From JANYCG01 sp031428695 (GTDB lineage Bacteria; Pseudomonadota; Gammaproteobacteria; Burkholderiales; Burkholderiaceae_C): 5,787 nucleotides of DNA. The notes under the pieces are model-generated. The model searched no databases, was not told the origin of the DNA, and worked only from the letters and a program-made list of their open reading frames with translations. The stretch spans positions 1 through 5,787 of the forward strand of contig JANOYE010000023.1 of NCBI GenBank assembly GCA_031428695.1. The letters are read 5' to 3'. Of this stretch, positions 1 to 5,787 are shown one piece after another. The stretch's first letter is position 1, and every line of letters begins with the position of its first letter. The position numbers and the translations under genes are program-made.

Positions 1-2022
1 CGGGGTGACGCAGACCGCATCGGCAGTGCGCTGCTGCGACATCAGCAAGGACATCTCGCCGAAGATGCTGCCGGGGTCAAATGCCGCCAGGCGCGTGTGC
101 CGGTCCAGGCTGGCGCTCATGATGCGGATTTCAACCTGCCCGGCTTCGACGATGTACATCGAAGAGCCCGCATCACCCTGGGAAAAGAGGGTGCCTGCGG
201 GGACCTGCATCGGCCGCAGACACGCCTTCAGCTCCTGTAGTTCATCGTCGCTCATGCCCAGCGTGAGCGGGGTCTGAGCGAACTCGAAGCGCGCGGCGGT
301 GTCGATGCCAGGCCACTGCTCGGCCAAGAGCGCGACTTCGGCATGCTCCAAAGCGCGGTCGAGGTCGTCGAACCACTGGGTCTGCGGGTCGGGCGAAGAC
401 AAGCCCAGCGCCACCAGGCTGCGGCTGCGGGCGCTGCCTGCTGGCACCCCGGCCAGCAGCGGCCTCACGCCGGTTGCGGCCAGGGCCTTGGCGCCTGCGG
501 CAATGATGTCGCACGCGGTTGCGTCAATCGTTGTGACCCGGCAGAGGTCAAGCACGCAAAAACGCGTGCCCGGCGCGGTCGATGCCAACTGCTGTGCCAG
601 TGGCTCGGCCGTGCCAAAGAAGAGGGAGCCTTGCGGCTGGAACACCGCGATCTTCCAGCGATGCTCGCGCAGCCAGCGCGCCTGCTTAGGCGCCCACACC
701 CGCCTGGAGCCCATCTGGATACTGGCTTGGGCACCGAAGCGGGTGGCAGCAGACAGTTCAACGGCGAGCAACACCATCGCCAGCACAGCACCCACCGTCA
801 AGGCCAGCGGCACGCTGCCCCAAAACATGGCAGCGGCAACGATGATCGCGATACCCGGTGTCCATAACGCGCTGTGATCGCGGCTTTGCGCAGGCCAGGC
901 GGTCTTGACCAGGCGCCCGGTCGACTGCTGCACCATCGCGATGCCGGCCATCAGCAACACCGCCGCCAGCACGGCGACCGGGAGCCAGGTCAGCCACTGT
1001 CCCGCAACCAGCACCAGGACGAACAGCACGACGGCCGAGCCAGCCGCCACGCTGGCCGGGTTGCCCTTCATGCGCGCTGTCGCCACGGACTGCAGCGCTG
1101 ACGTACTGACGGGCAGGGCACCCAGCGCGCCGCAAACCAGGTTGGCACAGCCCAGCGCCACCAGCGAGCGGTTCACGTCGGAGCGCTTGCCCAGCAGGTT
1201 GCCGATCGTCACTGCTGTCATGGCCGCGTTCATGATGGCCTGCAGCGCAAGCAGGCCGGCGTAGGGCAGCACCTGCAGCGCGGTGGTGGCGACCCAGCCG
1301 GGCGTGACGACATGCCAGATCGAGGCGCTCGTCTGTAGCGCCAGCGCTTGCGGTTGCAAGGGATTCAGGGTGCCGCCCAGCGCCCCAGGCCCCATGAACG
1401 CCGAGAGCAGGTAGTAAGTGAGCGCCCCCGTGACCAGTGCGACGAGGACGGGCTCGCCGAGCCGCTTGAAGCGCGGCACCAACAGCAGCGCCAGAACCGT
1501 CGCTGCGGCGACGATGAGCGAGCCGGGCAACACCTGCGACCACCAGGTGCCCCCTGTCCCGCCGCGCAACTGCACCCCGAGGATCGGCCCCAACTGCGAC
1601 CAGATGACCAGCAGCCCAATGCCGGTGACGAAGCCGGCACTCACCGGTGACGGCACGAACTTAATGAACCCGGCGAGCCGCAAGGAGCCGGCCAGCAGCA
1701 CGATGAGGCCCATCAACACCACCGCCAGCGACATCGCCGCCCAGATCTCCCATATGCCGGCGGCCCCTCCGCTGCGACCGACCAGATCGGCGCTGAGTGC
1801 GGCGTAAATCACCGTGGTGGAAGGCGCGGGCACGGCGATCTCGGCCGGTGCGCGCCCAAGCCACGCCACCAGCAGGCTGCCGAGCGTGGCGGCGACGAAG
1901 GCGGCGACGAGGCTGATGTCCAATGCGCGCGCCCCAAGCGCTGCCGCTGCGAGCAGCCCGACGGCCAGCAAGGTGGCAAGGCTTAGCAGTGCAGCGATGA
2001 ACCAGTCGCTCAGCGACTGCAT
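1..2022 (-). CDS. SulP/SLC26 anion transporter with STAS and cyclic-nucleotide-binding domains (C-terminus beyond window)
   Basis: The minus frame is open for 674 codons from an ATG at 2022 to the window edge, with no stop. Residues 1-450 are a string of hydrophobic segments that aligns by eye with the SulP membrane domain; the stretch FIKFVPSPVSAGFVTGIG (about residue 115 on) matches the well-conserved SulP core. A STAS domain starts near residue 457, with the typical GSLFFGTAEPL and a LDLCRVTTIDATA loop (D500). A cyclic-nucleotide-binding fold starts near 588 and ends in a phosphate-binding cassette, FGEMSLLMSQQRTADAV (E656, R665). The family carries sulfate, bicarbonate or dicarboxylates across the inner membrane, and the CNB domain suggests gating by cAMP or a similar ligand (inference). 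Start choice: GGGAG lies 4 bases upstream, and the in-frame stop at 2088-2086 allows only weaker TTG/GTG alternatives. The substrate cannot be told. The usual Pro of TM1 and GP of TM3 are altered (VPAPST near residue 65). Confidence 0.9.
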   Translation of the reverse strand, partial: MQSLSDWFIAALLSLATLLAVGLLAAAALGARALDISLVAAFVAATLGSLLVAWLGRAPAEIAVPAPSTTVIYAALSADLVGRSGGAAGIWEIWAAMSLAVVLMGLIVLLAGSLRLAGFIKFVPSPVSAGFVTGIGLLVIWSQLGPILGVQLRGGTGGTWWSQVLPGSLIVAAATVLALLLVPRFKRLGEPVLVALVTGALTYYLLSAFMGPGALGGTLNPLQPQALALQTSASIWHVVTPGWVATTALQVLPYAGLLALQAIMNAAMTAVTIGNLLGKRSDVNRSLVALGCANLVCGALGALPVSTSALQSVATARMKGNPASVAAGSAVVLFVLVLVAGQWLTWLPVAVLAAVLLMAGIAMVQQSTGRLVKTAWPAQSRDHSALWTPGIAIIVAAAMFWGSVPLALTVGAVLAMVLLAVELSAATRFGAQASIQMGSRRVWAPKQARWLREHRWKIAVFQPQGSLFFGTAEPLAQQLASTAPGTRFCVLDLCRVTTIDATACDIIAAGAKALAATGVRPLLAGVPAGSARSRSLVALGLSSPDPQTQWFDDLDRALEHAEVALLAEQWPGIDTAARFEFAQTPLTLGMSDDELQELKACLRPMQVPAGTLFSQGDAGSSMYIVEAGQVEIRIMSASLDRHTRLAAFDPGSIFGEMSLLMSQQRTADAVCVTP

Positions 2023-2174
2023 GGCGCTCCCGGCCAATGCCGCCTTTGATGTTCCCGCGCTTCTCACCAAAGTTTGTCGAGTTGTTTATCCAGCGCGGAT
2101 AACTGTTTGCGCGGCGCGCGGCTGCGGTTCAAAGCGATGTGGGGTCGCGCCGACAGCGGCCTGCTGGCTGGGCG
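2023..2174. other. Intergenic gap between binding-protein and SulP genes with a short inverted repeat
   Basis: This 152-base gap separates two genes on the same strand. It holds a perfect 6-bp inverted repeat, TTATCC-agcgc-GGATAA (plus strand, 2086-2102), about 65 bases before the SulP start. No run of T follows it in the transcribed direction, so it does not look like an intrinsic terminator; it could be an operator half-site pair or chance. I see no convincing -35/-10 pair and no gene here. Confidence 0.3.
2027..2031 (-). promoter_or_regulatory. Ribosome binding site of the SulP gene
   Basis: GGGAG on the minus strand, 4 bases before the ATG at 2022. It favours this ATG over the upstream in-frame TTG (2037, 2070) and GTG (2067) codons, none of which I could pair with a good Shine-Dalgarno. 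Confidence 0.55.
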
Positions 2175-3671
2175 TCAGCCCCACGACAACGCCGACAAAT
2201 CATTCACAAAAATCGGCATGTCTTTCCAAAGGCCTTTGAGGTTTTTGTCGGCCAGCGTGATCCACTGCGGCTGGTACAAGAACGCATGCACGGCTTCATT
2301 GGCCAGCATGCGCTGGGCGTCGCCGAGCAGTTTGGCGCGGTCGGCGGGGCGCGGCGTGTTTTTGATTTTGTCGAACAAGGTGTTGAACGCGGCGGACTCA
2401 TAGTTCCAGTAGTAGTCTTTCTTGGCGAAATTGCCCAAGTCAAACGGCTCCACGTGCGAGATGATGGTGAGGTCGTAATTTTTGTTGGTGTAGGTGCCGC
2501 TCAGCCACTGCGCCCACTCGACGTTTTCAATTTTGGCGACGATGCCGACTTTGGCCAATTGCGCCGCGATCACCTCGCCGCCTTGGCGCGCGTAGGGCGG
2601 CGGCGGCAGTTTCAGCGTGAGTTCCAGCGGCGTTTTGATGCCCGCTTCAGCGAGCAGCGCTTTGGCTTTGTCGATGTTGAACGGGTTGATGCCGGTGGTG
2701 TCCACAAAGCCGAAGCCGCCAGGCACGTAATGGCTGCCGATGGGCGTGCCGTAACCGTCGCCCGCGCCTTCGATGACGGCCTTGCGGTCAATCGCGGCAG
2801 CGATGGCGCGGCGCACCCGCACGTCGTCGAGTGGTTTCTTTTTGTTGTTGATGGCGAGGATGGTTTTGGCGCGCGAGCCGGCTGACATCACGACAAATTT
2901 CGGGTTGTTCTTGAACTGCGCCACGCTTCGGGGGGTGACGCGCGGGAAGGCGTGGATGTCACCCGCAAGCAGCGCCGCCACCTGCGCCGCCGGGTCGCTG
3001 ATGAAGCGGAAGGTGACCTTCTTGATTTTCACTTGATTGGCTGAACGGAAACCGTCCCACTTGGAGAGCACCACGGAAGAACCTTTGTTCCACACATCGA
3101 GCTTGTAAGGCCCGGTGCCATTGGGCTTGGTGGCGTTGGTGTCAACCGATTTTGGCTCGACGATGATGGCCGTGGCCTGGCCCATGAGGAAGAGAAAATC
3201 GGGGTCGAGCTCTTTGTTGACGACCACCACGGTGTGTTCGTCAATCGCCGCCACGGTTTCCATCATGGCGAAGGTGCGTTTGTCTTTGTTGGTGCTTTTT
3301 TCACCGGCGGCGCGCTCAAATGAATACTTCACCGCCGCTGCGTTGAAAGGCTCGCCATTTTGGAACTTCACGCCTTTGCGCAAGGTGAAGGTGTAGGTCT
3401 TCAGATCAGGGGAAATCTCCCACTTGTCGGCCAGCAACGGCGACACGGTGCCGTCTGAATTGATCTTGGTCAGCGTCTCGAAAACGTTGTAGTGGGTGAT
3501 CTCGGCGATGCTTGACGCAGCGCCCCCTGTGGGGTCCAGCCCGGGCGAGGGCTCCAGTGTCATGCCGAGCACCAGAGAATCTTTTTTGCCTTGCGCCAGC
3601 GCGTCAAACGGCCGGGCGGCGACTGCGGTGGCAACGGCGGAGGTGGCAATGGCGAGGCGGCGATTGATCAT
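2175..3671 (-). CDS. Periplasmic oligopeptide-type ABC transporter substrate-binding protein (family 5)
   Basis: Complete gene of 498 residues, the usual length for the family (about 500-550). Residues 1-26 form a signal peptide: N-terminal MINRR, a hydrophobic stretch, then DALA before Q27 as a likely cleavage site. There is no lipobox cysteine, so the protein should be soluble in the periplasm. Sec export is likely; the RR pair makes Tat export possible. The mature protein shows the SBP_bac_5 pattern: LDPTGG and YNVFETL near the start, then the family signature around residues 92-121 (TFTLRKGVKFQNGEPFNAAAV..SF). Such proteins bind peptides, opines, nickel complexes or similar solutes and pass them to an inner-membrane permease; the ligand cannot be read from sequence. 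No permease gene is in the window, but a Dpp/Opp-type ATPase end lies 1.9 kb upstream on the same strand, behind the methyltransferase and nuclease genes. A TTG nine codons upstream (3698) is open, but the ATG at 3671 has GGAG six bases before it and begins the signal peptide properly. Confidence 0.93.
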   Translation of the reverse strand: MINRRLAIATSAVATAVAARPFDALAQGKKDSLVLGMTLEPSPGLDPTGGAASSIAEITHYNVFETLTKINSDGTVSPLLADKWEISPDLKTYTFTLRKGVKFQNGEPFNAAAVKYSFERAAGEKSTNKDKRTFAMMETVAAIDEHTVVVVNKELDPDFLFLMGQATAIIVEPKSVDTNATKPNGTGPYKLDVWNKGSSVVLSKWDGFRSANQVKIKKVTFRFISDPAAQVAALLAGDIHAFPRVTPRSVAQFKNNPKFVVMSAGSRAKTILAINNKKKPLDDVRVRRAIAAAIDRKAVIEGAGDGYGTPIGSHYVPGGFGFVDTTGINPFNIDKAKALLAEAGIKTPLELTLKLPPPPYARQGGEVIAAQLAKVGIVAKIENVEWAQWLSGTYTNKNYDLTIISHVEPFDLGNFAKKDYYWNYESAAFNTLFDKIKNTPRPADRAKLLGDAQRMLANEAVHAFLYQPQWITLADKNLKGLWKDMPIFVNDLSALSWG

Positions 3672-3891
3672 GAAAGGCTCCAATGAAACGAAGTGCAAAC
3701 AATACCATTAACGCGACAATCGAGTAGTGGGCTTACGCGGACTATTGGGCGATTATGTTTCCGTTTATAAACTAATTTAACAATAATTAATAATATTTAT
3801 ACTTCAAATTTAATATAAATAATATAGCAAATATTCAATAAAATTAGTGACTTAGGGGCCAATTATTATAAATAGACATAGACAAAATAAT
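3672..3891. promoter_or_regulatory. AT-rich intergenic region, probable promoter region of the binding-protein gene
   Basis: This 220-base gap lies between the HNH stop and the binding-protein start. From 3761 to 3900 I count only 24 G/C in 140 bases (17% GC), far below the flanking genes. It contains a perfect 10-bp palindrome GTTTATAAAC (3763-3772), a tandem TAGACA-TAGACA (3873-3884), and a CATAAT -10-like box on the minus strand at 3757-3752 without a well-spaced -35. Many TA-rich hexamers occur, so no single promoter can be picked. No credible open reading frame lies here. It may also mark the left junction of an inserted cassette. Confidence 0.4.
3678..3681 (-). promoter_or_regulatory. 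Ribosome binding site deciding the binding-protein start
   Basis: GGAG on the minus strand with a 6-base spacer to the ATG at 3671. It sets the start at MINRR and excludes the longer reading from the TTG at 3698. Confidence 0.6.
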
Positions 3892-4329
3892 TTATTTGAA
3901 CTTTAACTGCAGCCAGCGCAATACCTCCAGTTGATCCAAAGCCGTCGCCCGGCGCACCTGTACCAACAATTTCGCGAGATCGGGCCGCTGCAACGTGACG
4001 TTGGCAGCGCCTTCGTTGCAGATCGAGCAAATGGCTTTCAGGTTTGATGCGTCGTCACTGCCGCCAAGGCTTTTGTCAATGATGTGGCCGATGTGCAGAC
4101 GTGTTTTGCGGCTGACATCATAAGGATGGGGTTCGCCCGCGACAGCACCGCACATCTGGCAGGTGAAACCATTGCGATCCAGCACGAATGCGCGCGTTTC
4201 TTTGGAGATGGCGCGCGCGAAAGCCGGTTGCGGTTTCGCGGATTCGAGCAAGTAGTCGCCGGGTTTCAGATTGGCGCGGTCATGGTGGGTGAGGATTTGA
4301 TAACCCTCTTCGGTGCGCAACTCACGCAC
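3892..4329 (-). CDS. HNH endonuclease, catalytic part (downstream frame of a frameshifted gene)
   Basis: This frame encodes 145 residues from a GTG at 4329 and holds a whole zinc-finger-type HNH domain. Two CxxC knuckles (C57/C60 and C101/C104) flank the core LHIGHIIDKSLGG...NLKAICSICN, giving H82, N96 and N105 as the HNH (here H-N-N) residues. The family makes metal-dependent cuts in DNA with a beta-beta-alpha-metal fold. The GTG is unlikely to be the native start. The frame stays open upstream as TSEWARR, and the missing N-terminus lies in another frame from an ATG at 4498 that overlaps the methyltransferase stop. Joining the two by losing one G at 4352-4358 gives about 201 residues. As a partner of the adjacent C5 methyltransferase it is a candidate restriction enzyme; its recognition site is unknown. 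Whether the short form is made is unclear: there is no good Shine-Dalgarno before the GTG. Confidence 0.8.
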   Translation of the reverse strand: MRELRTEEGYQILTHHDRANLKPGDYLLESAKPQPAFARAISKETRAFVLDRNGFTCQMCGAVAGEPHPYDVSRKTRLHIGHIIDKSLGGSDDASNLKAICSICNEGAANVTLQRPDLAKLLVQVRRATALDQLEVLRWLQLKFK

Positions 4330-4498
4330 GCGGCGCGCCCACTCGCTGGTGCCCCCCCGCCACTAAACGCAATTCGGTGGAATCCATCACCCGGTTGAGG
4401 TTGGACAAGAAATGCAAGCGCAACTTGGCGCGGGCGCCTGTGGGCGCTTTTGCGGCCAGAACTGGGTCGGGCTGGCCGACTCGTTTGCGTGGCGTCAT
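4322..4498 (-). pseudogene. N-terminal part of the HNH endonuclease gene, ending early after a frameshift
   Basis: An ATG at 4498 overlaps the methyltransferase stop in a TGATG junction, typical of translational coupling. It opens 58 codons (start MTPRKRVGQPDPVLAAKAP) and then stops at 4324-4322. The reading stays plausible up to ELRLVAGG (residues 42-49), then turns to HQRVGAPRA. Losing one G in the run at 4352-4358 would read LVAGG-TSEWARRVRELR and continue into the HNH domain at 4329. The two pieces are therefore one gene, 4498-3892, split by one base. Causes could be a real mutation, a phase-variable tract, a +1 ribosomal slip or a sequencing error. Confidence 0.7.
4352..4358 (-). repeat. 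Homopolymer G7 tract at the frameshift point of the HNH gene
   Basis: Seven C on the plus strand, read as seven G in the coding direction, within codons GCG GGG GGG CAC. Six (or nine) G would keep the HNH gene in frame, while seven stops it after 58 codons. Runs of this kind are prone to polymerase slippage and to basecalling error. Confidence 0.75.
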
Positions 4499-5457
4499 CA
4501 AGCCGCCCGTTTCATCAATCGCTCAGACGCTGCAAGTTCAATCGCTTCAAAAATTCTCTGGCTGACCGCGTGGGCCACGGGTGGTGGAAAGGCGTTGCCA
4601 ACTTGCCGATAGGCCGGCGTTTTTTTGCCCGCGAACTGCCAGTCGTCCGGAAACCCTTGCAATCGCGCGCACATGCGCACTGTCAGGCGTGGGGAGCCGG
4701 CAAAATCCGGCGCCGGGGACTCATTGGCAAGGCTGCGCCCATCAACGCCCAGGGCCGCCCAGGCCGCGCGTGATCGCGTCGGGCCCAAATCAGGGCCGCC
4801 GTGTTTTTTGCTGCCGCCCACGAGTGTGGGGGCGATGTCATTGGCAAGCGTGCACCAGGCTTCCGTGCCATGCCAGCCATTGGCTTGCATCAGGTCTTGC
4901 AACAACTCGCCCACAGTCGGGGGCAAGGTCAACGACGGTGCCGGCCAGCGGAAATAGGGCGCAATGGCTTGGCGCACGGCCACACACACCACGCGCGGGC
5001 GCAATTGGCTCACGCCGTGGTCAACCGCATTGAGCAAGTGCCAGTCGGCCCAATACCCCAAAGCATTGAGTTGTTTGACAATTTTTTGACGGTACTCGGC
5101 GAAGACCGGATCCATCAGGCCGCGCACGTTTTCCAGCATCACGGCTTGCGGGCGGGTTTCATCAACGACACGAATCGCCTGCGGAAACATGTCGCGCTCA
5201 TCGCTGGCGCCGAGTTGCTTGCCGGCTTTCGAAAAAGGCGGACATGGAACGCCGCCCGCCACCAAATCAATGCCGCGAAAAGGCTTGGCGTCAAAGAGGC
5301 TCAAATCACCTTCGATGACGTTCCACTTTGGGCGGTTCAACCTGAGTGTGGCGCAGGCGGCCGGGTCGATTTCAACCAGGGCTTCATGCTCGAAGCCTGA
5401 GCGTTCAAGCCCCAAGGCTTGGCCACCAGCACCGGCGCAAAGTTCAAGTGAGTTCAT
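4498..5457 (-). CDS. C5-cytosine DNA methyltransferase (type II-like, Dcm family)
   Basis: Complete gene of 319 residues with the conserved C5-methyltransferase motifs in order. Motif I is ELCAGAGG (residues 5-12, S-adenosylmethionine site). Motif IV is PCPPFS (71-76) with catalytic C72. Motif VI is ENVRG (109-113). Motif VIII is QLRPR (151-155). Motif IX runs from RLTVRM to LQGFPDDW (257-273). Motif X is YRQVGNAFPPPVA (283-295). The stretch of about 172-256 is the probable target-recognition domain and contains APTLVGGSKKHGGPDLG. The enzyme should place a methyl group on carbon 5 of a cytosine in a short DNA site that cannot be deduced here. All catalytic elements are present, so it is probably active. 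The ATG at 5457 lies just before motif I, as usual for the family, but has no clear Shine-Dalgarno. Its stop overlaps the HNH start by one base, pointing to a coupled restriction-modification pair. A solitary regulatory or prophage methyltransferase is the alternative. Confidence 0.95.
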   Translation of the reverse strand: MNSLELCAGAGGQALGLERSGFEHEALVEIDPAACATLRLNRPKWNVIEGDLSLFDAKPFRGIDLVAGGVPCPPFSKAGKQLGASDERDMFPQAIRVVDETRPQAVMLENVRGLMDPVFAEYRQKIVKQLNALGYWADWHLLNAVDHGVSQLRPRVVCVAVRQAIAPYFRWPAPSLTLPPTVGELLQDLMQANGWHGTEAWCTLANDIAPTLVGGSKKHGGPDLGPTRSRAAWAALGVDGRSLANESPAPDFAGSPRLTVRMCARLQGFPDDWQFAGKKTPAYRQVGNAFPPPVAHAVSQRIFEAIELAASERLMKRAA

Positions 5458-5545
5458 GGTGGCGTTGAAGTTGATGGTCTGGGAATATATACAGTGTCAT
5501 TATGAATCAAAAAATCAACGTCCAAAGCGTTTCGCGCCAGAGCAT
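5458..5545 (-). promoter_or_regulatory. Intergenic AT-rich leader before the methyltransferase, possible promoter
   Basis: This 88-base gap separates the ATPase stop from the methyltransferase start. On the minus strand it carries two TTGATT boxes (5518-5513 and 5510-5505) and a TATATA box (5491-5486). Spacings of 21 and 13 bases are poor for a sigma70 promoter, so the promoter call is weak. The local drop in GC and the lack of a ribosome binding site before 5457 suggest a junction or a dedicated promoter for the cassette rather than simple operon spacing. Confidence 0.25.
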
Positions 5546-5787
5546 TCACGCCAAGTGGCAGGCGACCCAATGGCCGGCGTTTTCACTATTTTCGTCATGC
5601 GAATCCAGGCTTCGAAGCGCCGGCCTGCTCTCATCACATTGCCCCGCCGCCAACGGGCAGCGCGGCGCATAGGGGCAGGCGGTGGCTGGGTGCGCACGCG
5701 CAGCGATGGGGATGACGCGCCTGCGCGCTTGGCCCAGCGCGGCGGGTTCCATGCGCGGCACGGCGTCCAGCAGGGCGCGCGTGTAGG
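5546..5787 (-). CDS. Oligopeptide/dipeptide ABC transporter ATP-binding protein, C-terminal fragment (runs off right edge)
   Basis: The last 79 residues of a Dpp/Opp-type ATPase, entering from the right edge as YTRALLDAVPRME. That sequence is the hallmark end of the ATPase domain in this family, usually HPYTRALL. It is followed by the C-terminal oligopeptide-transporter extension with its cysteine cluster: ACPYAPRCPLAAGQC (fragment residues 36-50: C37, C43, C50) and a final HWVACHLA (C76). This pattern is known for OppD/DppD/DppF-like subunits, where the cysteines have been linked to an iron-sulfur cluster. The Walker motifs lie outside the window, so D-type and F-type subunits cannot be told apart. 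It would hydrolyse ATP on the cytoplasmic side to drive peptide uptake. It is plausibly the partner of the binding protein at 3671-2175, from which it is separated by the methyltransferase and nuclease genes. Confidence 0.88.
   Translation of the reverse strand, partial: YTRALLDAVPRMEPAALGQARRRVIPIAARAHPATACPYAPRCPLAAGQCDESRPALRSLDSHDENSENAGHWVACHLA

Noticed and set aside
299..877. Plus-strand open frame of 192 codons
   Set aside because: Antisense shadow of the SulP STAS region; composition is GC-driven and no family is recognisable.
758..1543. Minus-strand open frame of 261 codons rich in Arg, Ala and Gly
   Set aside because: It lies inside the SulP gene in another frame; the SulP frame gives hydrophobic helices and STAS/CNB domains, while this one gives low-complexity GC-driven sequence.
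2139..2885. Plus-strand open frame of 248 codons
   Set aside because: Antisense to the binding-protein gene, which has a signal peptide and family signature; the plus reading shows no known motif.
3672..3698. Nine-codon longer start (TTG at 3698) for the binding protein
   Set aside because: It would put extra residues before the signal peptide, and the ATG at 3671 has a well-placed GGAG.
3861..3892. Inverted repeat AATTATT/AATAATT just after the HNH stop as a terminator
   Set aside because: The stem is only A-T pairs with an 18-base loop and no following T-run; expected by chance in 83% AT sequence.
4801..5400. Plus-strand open frame of 199 codons
   Set aside because: Antisense to the methyltransferase, which carries all catalytic motifs.
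5507..5535. Small stem AACG/CGTT followed by GATTTTTT after the ATPase gene as an intrinsic terminator
   Set aside because: A four-base-pair stem is too weak to call, although the T-run is suggestive.

Overview
The window is GC-rich (the two large left-hand genes especially) and every gene I can support lies on the minus strand. The style of the proteins (periplasmic peptide-binding protein without a lipoprotein cysteine, SulP transporter with a cyclic-nucleotide domain, Dpp/Opp-type ATPase) suggests a Gram-negative proteobacterium. A betaproteobacterium of the Burkholderiales is my best guess, but that is inference from protein style and no marker gene here proves it.

Layout in order of transcription (right to left): (1) 5787-5546, the C-terminal 79 residues of a Dpp/Opp-type oligopeptide ABC-transporter ATPase, cut by the right edge. 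(2) 5457-4498, a complete C5-cytosine DNA methyltransferase. (3) 4498-3892, an HNH endonuclease whose start overlaps the methyltransferase stop by one base (TGATG). Its reading frame is broken at a run of seven G; removing one G would restore a continuous protein of about 201 residues. (4) 3891-3672, a very AT-rich spacer (24 G/C out of 140 bases from 3761 to 3900). (5) 3671-2175, a complete periplasmic oligopeptide-binding protein (family 5). (6) 2174-2023, a short gap. (7) 2022-1, a SulP/SLC26-type anion transporter with STAS and cyclic-nucleotide-binding domains, running off the left edge. This last gene is open for 674 codons.

How they fit together: the ATPase end and the binding protein are the kind of parts that normally sit in one peptide-uptake operon. 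Between them lies a two-gene methyltransferase plus nuclease cassette with its own AT-rich borders. The simplest reading is a small type II-like restriction-modification cassette inserted beside or inside a peptide transport locus. The nuclease gene is either decayed, switched off by a homopolymer slip, or affected by a sequencing error. The SulP gene is probably a separate unit with its own ribosome binding site.
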